Source of the DNA: Klenkia terrae
GTDB lineage: Bacteria; Actinomycetota; Actinomycetes; Mycobacteriales; Geodermatophilaceae
Direction: 5' to 3'
DNA length: 64,000 nucleotides
Assembly (NCBI RefSeq): GCF_900491935.1
Contig: NZ_UEXK01000004.1
Location: 3,736,397-3,800,396 of the forward strand
Shown: positions 1 through 8,443 of the stretch, piece after piece
Layout of the letters: every line of letters begins with the position of its first letter
Position numbering within the stretch: position 1 is the stretch's first letter
Made by a program: the position numbers and the translations under genes
Notes under the pieces: model-generated
What the model was told of the DNA's origin: nothing
What the model saw: the letters and a program-made list of their open reading frames with translations, nothing else
Databases searched by the model: none

Positions 1-332
1 GGGCGGGGGAGTTCTCGGGGGTCACGATGGTGTCCTCACCATGTCGGTGGCCACCGTCCGTCGCCAGGGCGGGGCCGCCGGGGTGGAAGCACCCTGGTGG
101 CCGCACCGTCCGGTCGGACGTCGGGTCGCCGGCGCGCCTCGGTGGCGCTGCCTCTGCGCCGACGTCGGGTCCACCCGCTCAGGGACGAGCAGGGGGCGGC
201 GCCGGGGATCACCACTGGGCCACGTCGAGGGCGCCGGGACGGCCACCGCGGGGGAGTCGGTGGTCACACGGGGTGGCCCCGGCGGGCGTGGGACGGCGGT
301 GGTGGGGTATCACGGACCCTCGTGACCGCAGC
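1..332. other. Left-edge region without a convincing gene
   Basis: No reading frame here has a recognisable product, and the frames that stay open look like by-products of high GC. It contains a dyad CGTCCG-GT-CGGACG at 107-120, an 11-bp direct repeat GACGTCGGGTC at 117-127 and 161-171, and a small hairpin ATGGTG-tcct-CACCAT at 27-42. These could be regulator sites for the exporter that starts at 333, but nothing ties them to a specific protein. Confidence 0.4.
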
Positions 333-1826
333 GTGACCGCCACCGAGCAGCAGACCGGCTCCGCCGACGAGACCTACGAGCCCGACCCCCGCCGCTGGCG
401 GGCGTTGTCGGTGACCCTCGTCGCCGGGGTCATGACCCTGCTCGACGTCAGCATCGTGTCGGTGGCGCTGCCCTCGATGCGCGAGGCGCTGGACGCCTCG
501 GCCAGCGGGGTGCAGTGGGTGGTGTCGGGCTACGCGCTGACCTTCGGGCTGGTGCTCGTCCCGGCCGGCCGGCTGGGCGACGCCTTCGGCCGGCGTCGGA
601 TCTTCCTGGTCGCCCTGGCCGGGTTCGTGCTGGCCAGCGCGGCGGCCGGGGCGGCCCCGAACGCCGAGCTGCTGGTGGCGGCCCGGTTGCTGCAGGGCGT
701 CGCAGCCGGCTTCCTGGCCCCGCAGAACTCCGCGCTGATCCAGCAGCTGTTCCGCGGCCCGGAGCGCGGCAAGGCGTTCGGGCTCTTCGGGGCCACCGTC
801 GGGTTGTCCACCGCGATCGGCCCGGTCGTCGGCGGGCTGCTGATCGGGCTGTTCGGGGAGGACCTGGGCTGGCGGGCGATCTTCTTCGTCAACGTGCCGA
901 TCGGCGTCGTCGCGCTGGTGCTGGCCGCCCGCCTGCTGCCCAAGGGGCGCCCGACGGGCACCAGCACCGACATCGACGTGGTGGGCACCGTGCTGCTGGG
1001 CCTGGGCGCGGTGCTCGTGCTGCTGCCGCTGGTGCAGGCCGAGTCCGGCGGGCTCAGCCGGCTGTGGTTCCTCTTCCTCCTCGGGGCCGCGGCGCTGGCC
1101 GGCTTCGCCTGGTGGGAGCGGCGCGTGGTGGCCCGCGGCCGGGAGCCGGTGTTCGACGTCCGGCTGCTCACCCAGACCCGCGGCTACGCCGCCGGCGTGG
1201 CCGTCGGCACCGTCTACTTCATCGGGTTCAGCGGCATCTGGCTGGTCTTCGCGCTGTACTTCCAGACCGGGCTGGGCTGGACGGCGCTGCACTCGGGCCT
1301 CTCGGTCATGCCCTTCGCCATCGGGGCGGCGGGCTCCGCCGCGCTGGCCGGGCGGCTGGTCAGCCGGTACGGCCGGCTGCTGACCGTGCTCGGCCTGACC
1401 GTCGTCTCGGTGGGGCTGATCACCACCGCGCTGCTGGTCGCGCTGGTGCCGCCGGACACGCTGACCTGGGCCGTGCTGCCCGCCCTGTTCGTCGCCGGCC
1501 TGGGCGGCGGGTTCGTCATCAGCCCCAACATCACGCTGACCCTGCGCGACGTCCCGGTGCGGATGGCCGGGGCCGCCGGCGGCGGGCTGCAGACCACGCA
1601 GCGGTTCGGCGCAGCGCTGGGCTCTGCCGTCCTGCCCGGGTTGTTCTACGTCGTCCTCGGGTCCACCGGCGGGGACTACCCGACCGCGGCCGGCATCGCG
1701 CTGGGCGTCGCCGTGCTCGGTGCGCTGGGCGCGCTGGTCATCGCCGTCCCCGACTGGCTGCGCGACCGGAAGGCCGACGACGGCGCCCGGACGGCGACCC
1801 GGCACGAGCACGCCGACCTGCACTGA
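333..1826 (+). CDS. MFS transporter, DHA2 (EmrB/QacA) family, drug-export type
   Basis: Predicted proton-driven multidrug exporter in the cytoplasmic membrane, 497 residues. The first helix carries TLLDVSIVSVALPSM, typical of 14-helix DHA2 proteins. The MFS motif A loop GRLGDAFGRRR lies between helices 2 and 3, and about 14 hydrophobic segments follow. The frame stays open far upstream, but the GTG at 333 gives a short polar N-terminus before helix 1, as in relatives; earlier in-frame starts would add a long Arg/Gly-rich stretch with no homology feel. It converges with the truncated regulator downstream, 12 bases apart. Family is clear; the substrate cannot be read. Confidence 0.88.
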   Translation: MTATEQQTGSADETYEPDPRRWRALSVTLVAGVMTLLDVSIVSVALPSMREALDASASGVQWVVSGYALTFGLVLVPAGRLGDAFGRRRIFLVALAGFVLASAAAGAAPNAELLVAARLLQGVAAGFLAPQNSALIQQLFRGPERGKAFGLFGATVGLSTAIGPVVGGLLIGLFGEDLGWRAIFFVNVPIGVVALVLAARLLPKGRPTGTSTDIDVVGTVLLGLGAVLVLLPLVQAESGGLSRLWFLFLLGAAALAGFAWWERRVVARGREPVFDVRLLTQTRGYAAGVAVGTVYFIGFSGIWLVFALYFQTGLGWTALHSGLSVMPFAIGAAGSAALAGRLVSRYGRLLTVLGLTVVSVGLITTALLVALVPPDTLTWAVLPALFVAGLGGGFVISPNITLTLRDVPVRMAGAAGGGLQTTQRFGAALGSAVLPGLFYVVLGSTGGDYPTAAGIALGVAVLGALGALVIAVPDWLRDRKADDGARTATRHEHADLH

Positions 1827-1838
1827 GCCCCCGGCGGC

Positions 1839-2620
1839 TCAGCCGGGGAGGACCGCCGGGGGGACGCCGCGGAACGTGCGGCGGTAGGCCTGCGGGGCCA
1901 CCCCGATCGCGGCGTGCAGGTGCTGGCGCAGCGAGGTGGCCGTGCCGAACCCGGACTGCTCGGCCACCCGGTCCACCCCGGCGTCGGTGGTCTCCAGCAG
2001 GTGCCGGGCCAGCTCCACCCGCTGCCGGGTCAGCCAGCGCAGCGGGCTCAGGCCGGTCTCCTCGCGGAACCGCCGGGTGAAGGTGCGCACGCTGGTGCCC
2101 GCGTGCGCGGCCAGCTGCTCGAGGGTCCACGGCCGGTCCAGGTTCTGCTGCACCCACGCCCGGGTGGCCGCCGTCCCGGTGCCGTCGGGGTCGGGCACCG
2201 GGCGGTCGACGAACTGGGACTGGCCGCCGTCCCGCCAGGGCGCCACCACCCGGCGCCGGGCGATCCGGGTGGCCGTGGCGCTGCCGTGGTCGCGGCGCAC
2301 CACGTGCAGCAGCAGGTCGATGCCGGCGGCGTTGCCGGCGCTGGTCAGCACGTCGCCGTCGTCGACGTAGAGGACGTCGGGGTCCAGCCGGACCTGCGGG
2401 TGCAGCCGGGCGAACCGCTCGGCGTGCAGCCAGTGCGTGGTGGCCGGTCGGCCGTCCAGGCGACCGGCCGCGGCCAGCACGAACGCCCCGGTGCAGATGG
2501 ACACCAGCCGCGCCGGGCCCTGCAGCGCCTGCGCGACGCCGTCGGGCAGCTCGGCCGTGCGCAGCACCGCACCCCCGGCCACCCCGGGGACGACGACGGT
2601 GTCCGCGCCGGCCAGCAGGT
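1839..2620 (-). pseudogene. GlxA-type AraC regulator, N-terminally truncated
   Basis: Remnant of a two-domain transcription regulator made of a DJ-1/PfpI-like domain and an AraC DNA-binding domain. The late part of the DJ-1 domain is present (ADTVVVPG, then SICTGAFVLAAAGRLDG and TSAGNAAGIDLLLH), and the AraC double helix-turn-helix is complete (LEQLAAHAGTSVRTFTRRF and a second helix pair). Family members are about 320 residues; only about 260 can be read here, and the first third of the DJ-1 domain is gone. Reading back through about 2620, the frame leaves the family and enters antisense of the MFS fragment next door. A GTG at 2582 could start a shortened 247-residue protein, but function is doubtful. 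Confidence 0.75.
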
Positions 2621-2816
2621 GGGGTCGGCGATCGCGGCCTACTCCGCCGGCGTCGTCCGCGACGTGACTGGCACCTACGACGCGGCCTGGTACGGCGCGG
2701 CGCTGCTGTGCCTGGTCGCCGCCGGTCTGTCCGTCGCCATCCGCACGGGGCGGGCACCGGAGCCGGCACCCGCCCCCGAGGAGGCGGCCGCGGAGGACGC
2801 GGTCCTCCGCGGCTGA
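2613..2816 (+). pseudogene. C-terminal fragment of an MFS transporter
   Basis: About 67 codons that read as the end of a 12-helix MFS protein. A penultimate helix is followed by a loop DVTGTYDAAWYG, a last helix LLCLVAAGLSVAIR, and a charged Ala/Glu-rich tail. The loop D-x-T-G-x-Y-x-x-x-W before the last helix is typical of MFS C-termini. There is no start codon or N-terminal portion; the sequence begins where the truncated AraC regulator on the other strand also begins. This is best explained as the right-hand remnant of a deletion that removed the 5' ends of two divergent genes. Confidence 0.7.
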
Positions 2817-2820
2817 GCGG

Positions 2821-3024
2821 TCAGCGGCGCCGGGCGTCCCGCTTGGCGCCGCGGCGGCGGGAGTCCAGGAACTCCCCGCCCTTGCGCAGGCCGCGGGACA
2901 GCGAGGTCGGGCCGTTCTTCCGCTCGAGCGAGGTGCCGGCGCGCTGCAGCACCTTGGCCACCAGCGGGGCGGCGACGGTCAGCAGCAGCCAGGTGCGCAG
3001 ACGACGGGTCAGGAACAGCCACAT
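2821..3024 (-). CDS. Small single-helix membrane protein, function unknown
   Basis: A 67-residue protein with one hydrophobic segment near the N-terminus (TWLLLTVAAPLVAKVL) followed by a strongly basic, Arg/Lys-rich tail ending GAKRDARRR. It starts at ATG 3024 and stops 5 bases from the MFS fragment on the opposite strand. I do not recognise a named family. The charge pattern suggests an N-terminal membrane anchor with a cytoplasmic basic tail. Confidence 0.55.
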   Translation of the reverse strand: MWLFLTRRLRTWLLLTVAAPLVAKVLQRAGTSLERKNGPTSLSRGLRKGGEFLDSRRRGAKRDARRR

Positions 3025-3093
3025 GGGGGAAGCACTCCAGGAGGTCGAGGGGGTTCCGGTCGATGCTGCCGTCCCGGGGCCGATCCCGCCCGC

Positions 3094-3483
3094 TCAGTCC
3101 TCGTGGCCGTCGCGCTGGTCGGGGGCGAACGGCCACTCCTCGAACGACCGCACCCGGCCGTCGTCGGCGAACTCCAGCACCCACAGGTCCCGCCACCGGC
3201 CGTGGTTCCCCTCGGCCGAGGCGTAGTCGACCTCGGCCCGGACGACGGCGACCGCACCGTCGACGGCCAGCACCCGGTAGCCGGCGGTGAACTCCTCGTC
3301 CGGGCCGTCCCGCTCGCCCTCCCACCAGGACGCGAGCGCGGGCAGCCCGCGGACCGGCTCCCGCCAGGGGGAGGGGGAGTAGGTGGCGTCGTCGGTGAAC
3401 AGCCCGGCCAGGCCGTCGGTGCCCGGCGAGCGCCAGGCCCGCTCGTAGCCGGCCAGCCAGGCGCGGACGTCGTCGTGGGTCAT
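3094..3483 (-). CDS. SnoaL-like / NTF2-fold protein
   Basis: A 129-residue protein of the NTF2-like superfamily, the cone-shaped alpha+beta fold used by polyketide cyclases, isomerases and many uncharacterised proteins. The N-terminal helix holds YERAWRSPGTDGLAGLFTDD, followed by the W-containing strand region and a C-terminal strand LWVLEFADDGRVRSFEEWPF, all usual for this fold. It lies 30 bases downstream of an SDR gene on the same strand and may be cotranscribed. No catalytic role can be assigned. Confidence 0.8.
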   Translation of the reverse strand: MTHDDVRAWLAGYERAWRSPGTDGLAGLFTDDATYSPSPWREPVRGLPALASWWEGERDGPDEEFTAGYRVLAVDGAVAVVRAEVDYASAEGNHGRWRDLWVLEFADDGRVRSFEEWPFAPDQRDGHED

Positions 3484-3513
3484 GCGCCCCTGCCTACCGG
3501 GGACGACGGCGGC

Positions 3514-4230
3514 TCACCAGGGGAGCGGCCCGTCGTCGTTGGAGTAGGTGCCGGTCGGGCCGCCGTCGGGGAGCGTGGCCAGGCGGATCGGCGTCCGGGC
3601 CCCCTCCTCGGGGGTGCGGGTGCCGCGGTGCCCGTTGAGGTCGGTGGACACGAAGCCGGGGCAGCCCATGTTGACCAGGATCCCGGTGTCCTTGAGCTCC
3701 TTGGCGTACTGCACGGTGACCGCGTTGAGGTAGGTCTTGGACGGCGAGTAGGCCGCCGACAGCGGGCCGGTGGTGCCGTCGTCCGCGCTCTGCATCGTCA
3801 GCGACCCGACCCCGCTGGACACGTTCACGATCCGCGGGGACGGCGAGCGGCGCAGCATCGGCAGCACGGCGTTGGTCAGCCGGATCACGCCCCAGACGTT
3901 GACCTCGACCGCCGCGCGGACGGCCGCCATGTCCACCTCGCTGGGCGTCTGCACCCCGCCGCCGGTGACCCCGGCGTTGTTCACCAGCACGTCGAGCCCG
4001 CCGCGGGCCTCGAGCAGCGCGGCCGCCGCGGCCACGCTGGCGTCGTCGGTGACGTCCAGCGGGACGCCGAACGCGTCCACCCCGGCCTCCCGCAGCCGGG
4101 CCACGGCGGCCTCCCGGCGCTCGTCGTCCCGGGCGCCGACCCCGACCGCCCAGCCCAGCCGGCCGAGGCCGGCCGCGATCTCGTACCCGATGCCCTTGTT
4201 CGCGCCGGTGACCAGCGCTGTCGTCGTCAT
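3514..4230 (-). CDS. SDR family NAD(P)-dependent oxidoreductase, carbonyl-reductase type
   Basis: A 238-residue classical short-chain dehydrogenase. The cofactor loop TGANKGIG near residue 10, the NNAG motif, catalytic Ser in NVSSGVG and the YSPSK active-site Tyr/Lys pair are all visible. The N-K-G-I-G variant of the glycine loop resembles carbonyl reductases that use NADPH. It is transcribed away from the LysR gene at 4326, so it is the likely target of that regulator. The substrate is unknown. Confidence 0.88.
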   Translation of the reverse strand: MTTTALVTGANKGIGYEIAAGLGRLGWAVGVGARDDERREAAVARLREAGVDAFGVPLDVTDDASVAAAAALLEARGGLDVLVNNAGVTGGGVQTPSEVDMAAVRAAVEVNVWGVIRLTNAVLPMLRRSPSPRIVNVSSGVGSLTMQSADDGTTGPLSAAYSPSKTYLNAVTVQYAKELKDTGILVNMGCPGFVSTDLNGHRGTRTPEEGARTPIRLATLPDGGPTGTYSNDDGPLPW

Positions 4231-4283
4231 GCCCCCAGCGTCGTCCCGGTCGGGGTGGTCGCGCCAACACCGATCGGGTGGCC

Positions 4284-4306
4284 ATCGATGCTCGCCGGGT
4301 ATGGAT
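4284..4306. promoter_or_regulatory. Candidate LysR box in the SDR-LysR divergent region
   Basis: ATCGAT at 4284-4289 and ATGGAT at 4301-4306 form an imperfect dyad separated by exactly 11 bases, matching the T-N11-A pattern of LysR-type operators. It lies between the SDR start (4230) and the LysR start (4326), where an autoregulatory site is expected. No binding evidence exists. Confidence 0.4.
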
Positions 4307-4325
4307 CGGCGTACCGTCGCCCGAC

Positions 4326-5153
4326 GTGGAGACCCGGGAGCTGCGCTACTTCGTCGCCGTCGCGGAGGAGCTGCACTTCGGCCGGGCCGCCCAGCGGCTG
4401 GGCATGGCGCAGCCGCCGCTGTCCCGGGCGGTCGCCCAGCTGGAGCGCCGGCTGGGCACCCCGCTGCTGACCCGGACCAGCCGGGTGGTCGCGCTGACCG
4501 GGGCCGGCGAGGTGCTGCTGCGCGAGGGCCGGGCTGCCCTGGCCGCGGTCGAGGCCGCCGAGCGGCGCACCCGTCGGGCCGCGCCGGACCGGGCCGGGGT
4601 CGTGCTGGCGGTGAAGGCCGGGGCGTCGGCGGAGCTGCTGGCCAAGCTGCTGGACGCCTACGCCGCCGAACCGGGCGCTGTGCCGGTCGAGGTGCTGCTG
4701 TGCGGCATCGGCGAGCAGGGTCCGGTGCTGCGCGACGGTCGGGCCGACGTCGCCCTGCTGCACCGGCCCTTCGACGACCTGGCCGGCCTGGACGTCGAGG
4801 AGCTGGGCACCGAGGGCCAGCTCGCCGTCCTGCCGGCCGGGCACCCGCTCACCGGCCGGACCGACGTCGTCCTGGCCGACCTGGCGGACCTGCCCGGTCT
4901 GCCCGCCGCCCGGTGGCCCGGTCACCCCGCCGGGCCCGGGCCGCAGATCCGCGACCACGCCCAGCTGCTGCAGCTCATCGCGCTGGGCCGGACCTACGCG
5001 GTGCTGCCGGACTCGGTGCGGGCGCAGCTCCCCGAGGGCGTGACCGCGGTGCCGGTGCTCGACGCGCCGTCGGTCACGACGGTGGTCGCCTGGCCGCCGC
5101 AGAGCCGGTCCCGGGCCGTCGCCGACCTGGTGCGGACCGCCCTGCGGCTCTAG
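4326..5153 (+). CDS. LysR family transcriptional regulator
   Basis: A 275-residue LysR regulator. The N-terminal winged helix-turn-helix is clear (ELRYFVAVAEELHFGRAAQR, then QPPLSRAVAQLERRLG), followed by an effector domain of two Rossmann-like lobes. GTG 4326 is chosen because it places ELRYF near the N-terminus as in the family; an in-frame ATG at 4278 would add 16 residues and run through the likely operator. It is divergent from the SDR gene and probably controls it. The C-terminal lobe is somewhat short. Confidence 0.85.
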   Translation: METRELRYFVAVAEELHFGRAAQRLGMAQPPLSRAVAQLERRLGTPLLTRTSRVVALTGAGEVLLREGRAALAAVEAAERRTRRAAPDRAGVVLAVKAGASAELLAKLLDAYAAEPGAVPVEVLLCGIGEQGPVLRDGRADVALLHRPFDDLAGLDVEELGTEGQLAVLPAGHPLTGRTDVVLADLADLPGLPAARWPGHPAGPGPQIRDHAQLLQLIALGRTYAVLPDSVRAQLPEGVTAVPVLDAPSVTTVVAWPPQSRSRAVADLVRTALRL

Positions 5154-5160
5154 CTCCGTT

Positions 5161-5254
5161 CGGCGTGGATCAGCTGCGACGAGGGATGTGCATCCTGCGT
5201 TACCGACGTCGGCGGCTGAGGATGCACGGTGGTCGTCGCACCTGATCCACGCCG
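5161..5254. repeat. 94-bp nested palindrome between convergent genes
   Basis: Three concentric inverted repeats share one centre at 5207/5208. The outer arms are 22 bp (5161-5182 and 5233-5254) with a single mismatch, the middle arms are 9 bp (GTGCATCCT at 5188-5196, AGGATGCAC at 5219-5227), and the core is the palindrome CCGACGTCGG at 5203-5212. Short unpaired stretches separate the three tiers. It fills the gap between the ends of the LysR and GMC oxidoreductase genes, so it can act as a bidirectional terminator. Its length and layering also fit a dispersed palindromic repeat element. Confidence 0.75.
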
Positions 5255-5261
5255 TGCAAGG

Positions 5262-6860
5262 TCAGGCTTGGGCGAGGGCGCTCCGGGCGCCCAGGTCGGC
5301 GCGCACCAGGTCGGCGGCCCGCTCGGCGATCATGATCGTCGGGGCGTTGGTGTTGCCGCGGACCAGCGTCGGCATCACCGAGGCGTCGACCACCCGCAGC
5401 CCCTCGATGCCGTGCACCCGCAGCTGCGGGTCGACCACCGCGTCGGCGTCGGTGCCCATCCGGCACGAGCCCACCGGGTGGTACAGCGACTCCAGGGTGT
5501 CGCGCACCGACTGCCGCAGCTCCGCCCGGGTGGACCGGGTACCGCCCGGCGACCACTCCTCGGCGAGCACCTTCGCCAGCGGCCCGACCGCGGCGATGTC
5601 GCGGGCCTTCTCCACCCCGGTGACCAGGGCCTCGAGGTCGCGCTGCTCGGTCAGGTAGCCGGCGTCGATCGCCGGGGCCCAGGTCGGGTCGGCCGAGCGC
5701 AGCCGCACCGATCCGCGCGACTCCACCCGGACCAGGACGGCGCACGCGGTGAACGCGTCCACGTCGGGGTCCACCCGGGCCTGCTGCCAGTACTTCACCG
5801 GCAGGAAGTGGTACTGCAGGTCGGGCTCGGCCAGCGCGTCGTCGGACCGGGTGTACAGCCCGGCCTCGGCCAGGTTGGACGTCAGCGGACCGCGGCGGGC
5901 GCCGAACCACTGCGCGTACCCGGCCGGGGACTCGCCGCGGAACAGCGACTTCCCGCTGCGCACGTGCCAGATCGTGGGCACCAGCGGGTGGTCCTGCAGC
6001 CCACCGCCGACCCCGGGCAGGTCGTGGACGACGTCCACCCCGACCGAGCGCAGGTGGTCGGCCGGCCCGATGCCCGAGAGCATGAGCAGCTGCGGGCTGT
6101 TGATCGCTCCGCCGGACAGCAGCACCTGCGGCGCGTGCACCTGCTGCAGCACCCCGTCGGCCACGTACTCCACGCCGGTGGCCCGGTCGCCGTCCAGCAG
6201 CACCCGGGTGACCCGGGCGCCGGTGCGCACCTCGAGGTTCGGCCGGTGCATCGCCGGGTGCAGGTAGGCGTCGGCGGCCGACCAGCGCCGGCCGCGCTTC
6301 TGGGTGAGCTGGTAGAGCCCGGCGCCCTCCTGCCGCGCACCGTTGAAGTCCGGGTTGCTCGGGTACCCGGCGGCGACCGCGGACTCCACCACCGCCCGGC
6401 TCCACGGGTGCGGCGAGCGCGGGTCCTCCACGCGCAGCGGTCCGCCGACGCCGTGGAACTCGTCGGCACCGCGGCCGTTGTCCTCCATCCGGCGGAACAG
6501 CGGCAGCACCGACTCGTAGGACCAGCCGGGGTCACCGGTCAGCTGCGCCCACTCGTCGTAGTCGGCCGCGGCACCCCGGATGTAGATCATCGCGTTGTTC
6601 GAGCTGCAGCCGCCGAGCATCTTCCCGCGCGGCCAGAACACCCGGCGGTCGGACGCCGCCGGCTGCGGCTCGGTCGCGTAGTTCCAGTCCCGGCGGGTGC
6701 GGAAGGTCTTGTAGAGCGCCGCCGGGATCTGCACCTCCAGCGCCCTGTCCGACCCGCCGGCCTCCAGCACGAGCACCCGCAGCGACGGGTCCTCGGTCAA
6801 CCGGCCGGCCAGGGCGCAGCCGGCCGAGCCGGCACCGACGACGACGACGTCGTAGGTCAC
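5262..6860 (-). CDS. GMC family FAD-dependent alcohol/choline-type dehydrogenase
   Basis: A 532-residue glucose-methanol-choline oxidoreductase. The FAD-binding loop GAGSAGCALAGRL is at the N-terminus. The first GMC signature reads GKMLGGCSSNNAMIYIRG and the second GGAINSPQLLMLSGIGP, and the C-terminus carries the active-site region HPVGSCRMG and NTNAPTIMIAERAADL. It starts at GTG 6860, overlapping the aldehyde dehydrogenase stop by four bases (GTGA). Together they would oxidise an alcohol to an aldehyde and then an acid. It resembles choline dehydrogenases, but related enzymes use alkanols and polyethylene glycol, so the substrate stays open. Confidence 0.9.
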   Translation of the reverse strand: MTYDVVVVGAGSAGCALAGRLTEDPSLRVLVLEAGGSDRALEVQIPAALYKTFRTRRDWNYATEPQPAASDRRVFWPRGKMLGGCSSNNAMIYIRGAAADYDEWAQLTGDPGWSYESVLPLFRRMEDNGRGADEFHGVGGPLRVEDPRSPHPWSRAVVESAVAAGYPSNPDFNGARQEGAGLYQLTQKRGRRWSAADAYLHPAMHRPNLEVRTGARVTRVLLDGDRATGVEYVADGVLQQVHAPQVLLSGGAINSPQLLMLSGIGPADHLRSVGVDVVHDLPGVGGGLQDHPLVPTIWHVRSGKSLFRGESPAGYAQWFGARRGPLTSNLAEAGLYTRSDDALAEPDLQYHFLPVKYWQQARVDPDVDAFTACAVLVRVESRGSVRLRSADPTWAPAIDAGYLTEQRDLEALVTGVEKARDIAAVGPLAKVLAEEWSPGGTRSTRAELRQSVRDTLESLYHPVGSCRMGTDADAVVDPQLRVHGIEGLRVVDASVMPTLVRGNTNAPTIMIAERAADLVRADLGARSALAQA

Positions 6861-8368
6861 CGGTGCCGCCCGTGCACCAGGCCCATGACCCGGGCGAGGC
6901 CGTCGGCGGCCTTCGCCGGCCGGGCGAAGCTCATCAGCGGCACCGGCAGGGCGAACCGCTGCCGGGTGATCGCCTTGGCCCGGGTGAACTCGCGCAGGCC
7001 GTCCTCGCCGTGGATCCGGCCGAAGCCGCTGTCGCCCACGCCGCCGAAGGGCAACGACGGCACGCTGGCGAAGGTGATCACGGAGTTCACCGAGGTCATC
7101 CCGCTGCGCATCCGGCGGGCCAGGTCCATGCCGCGCTTGGCCGAGCCCGAGAACACCGAGCCGCCCAGGCCCAGCGACGTCCCGTTGGCGAGCTCGAGGG
7201 CCTGCTCGGCGTCGGCGACCCGGGTGATGGTGATCGTCGGGCCGAAGGTCTCCTCCTGCACCGCCGAGGACGTCTCGGGCACGTCCAGCAGCACGGTGGG
7301 TGCGACGAACCCGCCCTGCACGGTGCCGCCGGTGACCGCGCGCCCGCCGGTGGCCGCGGCGTCGTCCAGGTGTCGCTGCACCACGTCGGTCTGGCTGGGC
7401 ATGGTCATCGGGCCGTAGGAGGCGCCGTCGTCGGAACCCGGGCGGATGCCGGCCACCTGCGCGGTGACCGCGGCGACGAAGGCGTCGTAGACCGGGGCCG
7501 TGGCGTAGACCCGCTCGATGCCGATGCAGGTCTGCCCGGCGTTGCTCATCGCGCCCCAGACCGCGGCGTCGGCGGCGGCGGCCACGTCGGCGTCGTCGTC
7601 CACGATCATCGCGTCCTTGCCGCCGCACTCCATGAGCACCGGGGTGAGGGTCTCGGCGCAGGTGGCCATGACCTTCCGGCCGGTGGCGGCTGACCCGGTG
7701 AACGCGACCTTGCCGACGCCGGCGCGGCACAGCGCCGCACCGGTCTCGCCGAGGCCGGTGACGACCTGCAGGGCGTCCGGCACGTCGGGGACGGCGGCGG
7801 CCCACGCCTCGGCCAGCCACGTGCCGATGGCCGGGGTGAACTCGCTGGGCTTGAACACCACGGCGTTGCCCGCGGCCAGCGCGTAGGCGATCGAGCCCAT
7901 CGGGGTGAACACCGGGTAGTTCCACGGCCCGATCACGCCGACCACGCCGAGGGGCTGGTACTCCAGCACCGCCTGGTGGTTGGCGGCCAGCAGGCCGGGG
8001 TTCACGTTGCGCGGGCCGAGGGTCTTCCTGGCGTGCGCGCCGGCCCAGGCCAGGTGGTCGACGGCCAGCGTGATCTCCAGGATGGCGTCGGCGTGCGGCT
8101 TGCCGTTCTCCCGGTGCACCAGGTCGGCCAGCTCGTGCATCCGGCGGGCCAGGTAGCCGCGGTAGGCGGCCAGCCGGGTGCGCCGGCCGGCGAAGCCGAG
8201 GTCGCCCCACGCCTGCGCGGCGACCCGGGCCCGGGCCACGGCGGCAGCGACGTCCTCGGGGGAGTGCACCGGGAACTCGGCGACCAGGGCGCCGGTGGCC
8301 GGGTCCGTGGAGGGGAACGTGCCGGCTGCGTCCGGGGCGGCGGTGCCCCGGTCCTCGACGAGAGACAT
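6857..8368 (-). CDS. NAD(P)-dependent aldehyde dehydrogenase
   Basis: A 503-residue aldehyde dehydrogenase. The catalytic Cys lies in NAGQTCIGIERV, the general-base Glu in LMECGGKDAM, and the cofactor region in GPWNYPVFTPMGSIAYALAAG. ATG 8368 is preferred because the family N-terminus begins about there; an upstream in-frame codon at 8422 would lie inside the hairpin at 8383-8435. It is first in a two-gene unit with the GMC oxidoreductase, translationally coupled by GTGA. Probable role: oxidation of the aldehyde made by the partner enzyme, e.g. in alcohol or osmolyte-precursor catabolism. Confidence 0.92.
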   Translation of the reverse strand: MSLVEDRGTAAPDAAGTFPSTDPATGALVAEFPVHSPEDVAAAVARARVAAQAWGDLGFAGRRTRLAAYRGYLARRMHELADLVHRENGKPHADAILEITLAVDHLAWAGAHARKTLGPRNVNPGLLAANHQAVLEYQPLGVVGVIGPWNYPVFTPMGSIAYALAAGNAVVFKPSEFTPAIGTWLAEAWAAAVPDVPDALQVVTGLGETGAALCRAGVGKVAFTGSAATGRKVMATCAETLTPVLMECGGKDAMIVDDDADVAAAADAAVWGAMSNAGQTCIGIERVYATAPVYDAFVAAVTAQVAGIRPGSDDGASYGPMTMPSQTDVVQRHLDDAAATGGRAVTGGTVQGGFVAPTVLLDVPETSSAVQEETFGPTITITRVADAEQALELANGTSLGLGGSVFSGSAKRGMDLARRMRSGMTSVNSVITFASVPSLPFGGVGDSGFGRIHGEDGLREFTRAKAITRQRFALPVPLMSFARPAKAADGLARVMGLVHGRHR

Positions 8369-8382
8369 GGCCCGGATGCTAC

Positions 8383-8435
8383 CCGCCGGTAGCGGTTGGG
8401 TGTTACGTGAGGTAACACCCAACCGCCACCGGCGG
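8383..8435. terminator. Near-perfect 24-bp hairpin upstream of the aldehyde dehydrogenase
   Basis: Arms 8383-8406 and 8412-8435 pair over 24 bp with one mismatch around a 5-base loop; the inner 15 bp (GCGGTTGGGTGTTAC and its complement) are perfect. It lies 8 bases past the stop of the small gene ending at 8444 and 14 bases before the dehydrogenase start, all on the minus strand. There is no U-tract, so it would be an actinobacterial I-shaped terminator. It could equally be an operator or a leader hairpin. Confidence 0.65.
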
Positions 8436-8443
8436 CGGGGCGG

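Noticed and set aside
22-267. An 81-codon minus-strand frame at the left edge
   Set aside because: It is Pro/Thr/Arg-rich with no recognised domain and no ribosome site.
264-1823. A 519-codon minus-strand frame opposite the MFS exporter
   Set aside because: It is antisense to recognisable transmembrane helices with no motif of its own.
4278-4325. Earlier ATG start for the LysR gene
   Set aside because: It would place the T-N11-A operator inside the coding sequence and add 16 residues not seen in the family. GTG 4326 fits better, though a mapped transcript start could change this.
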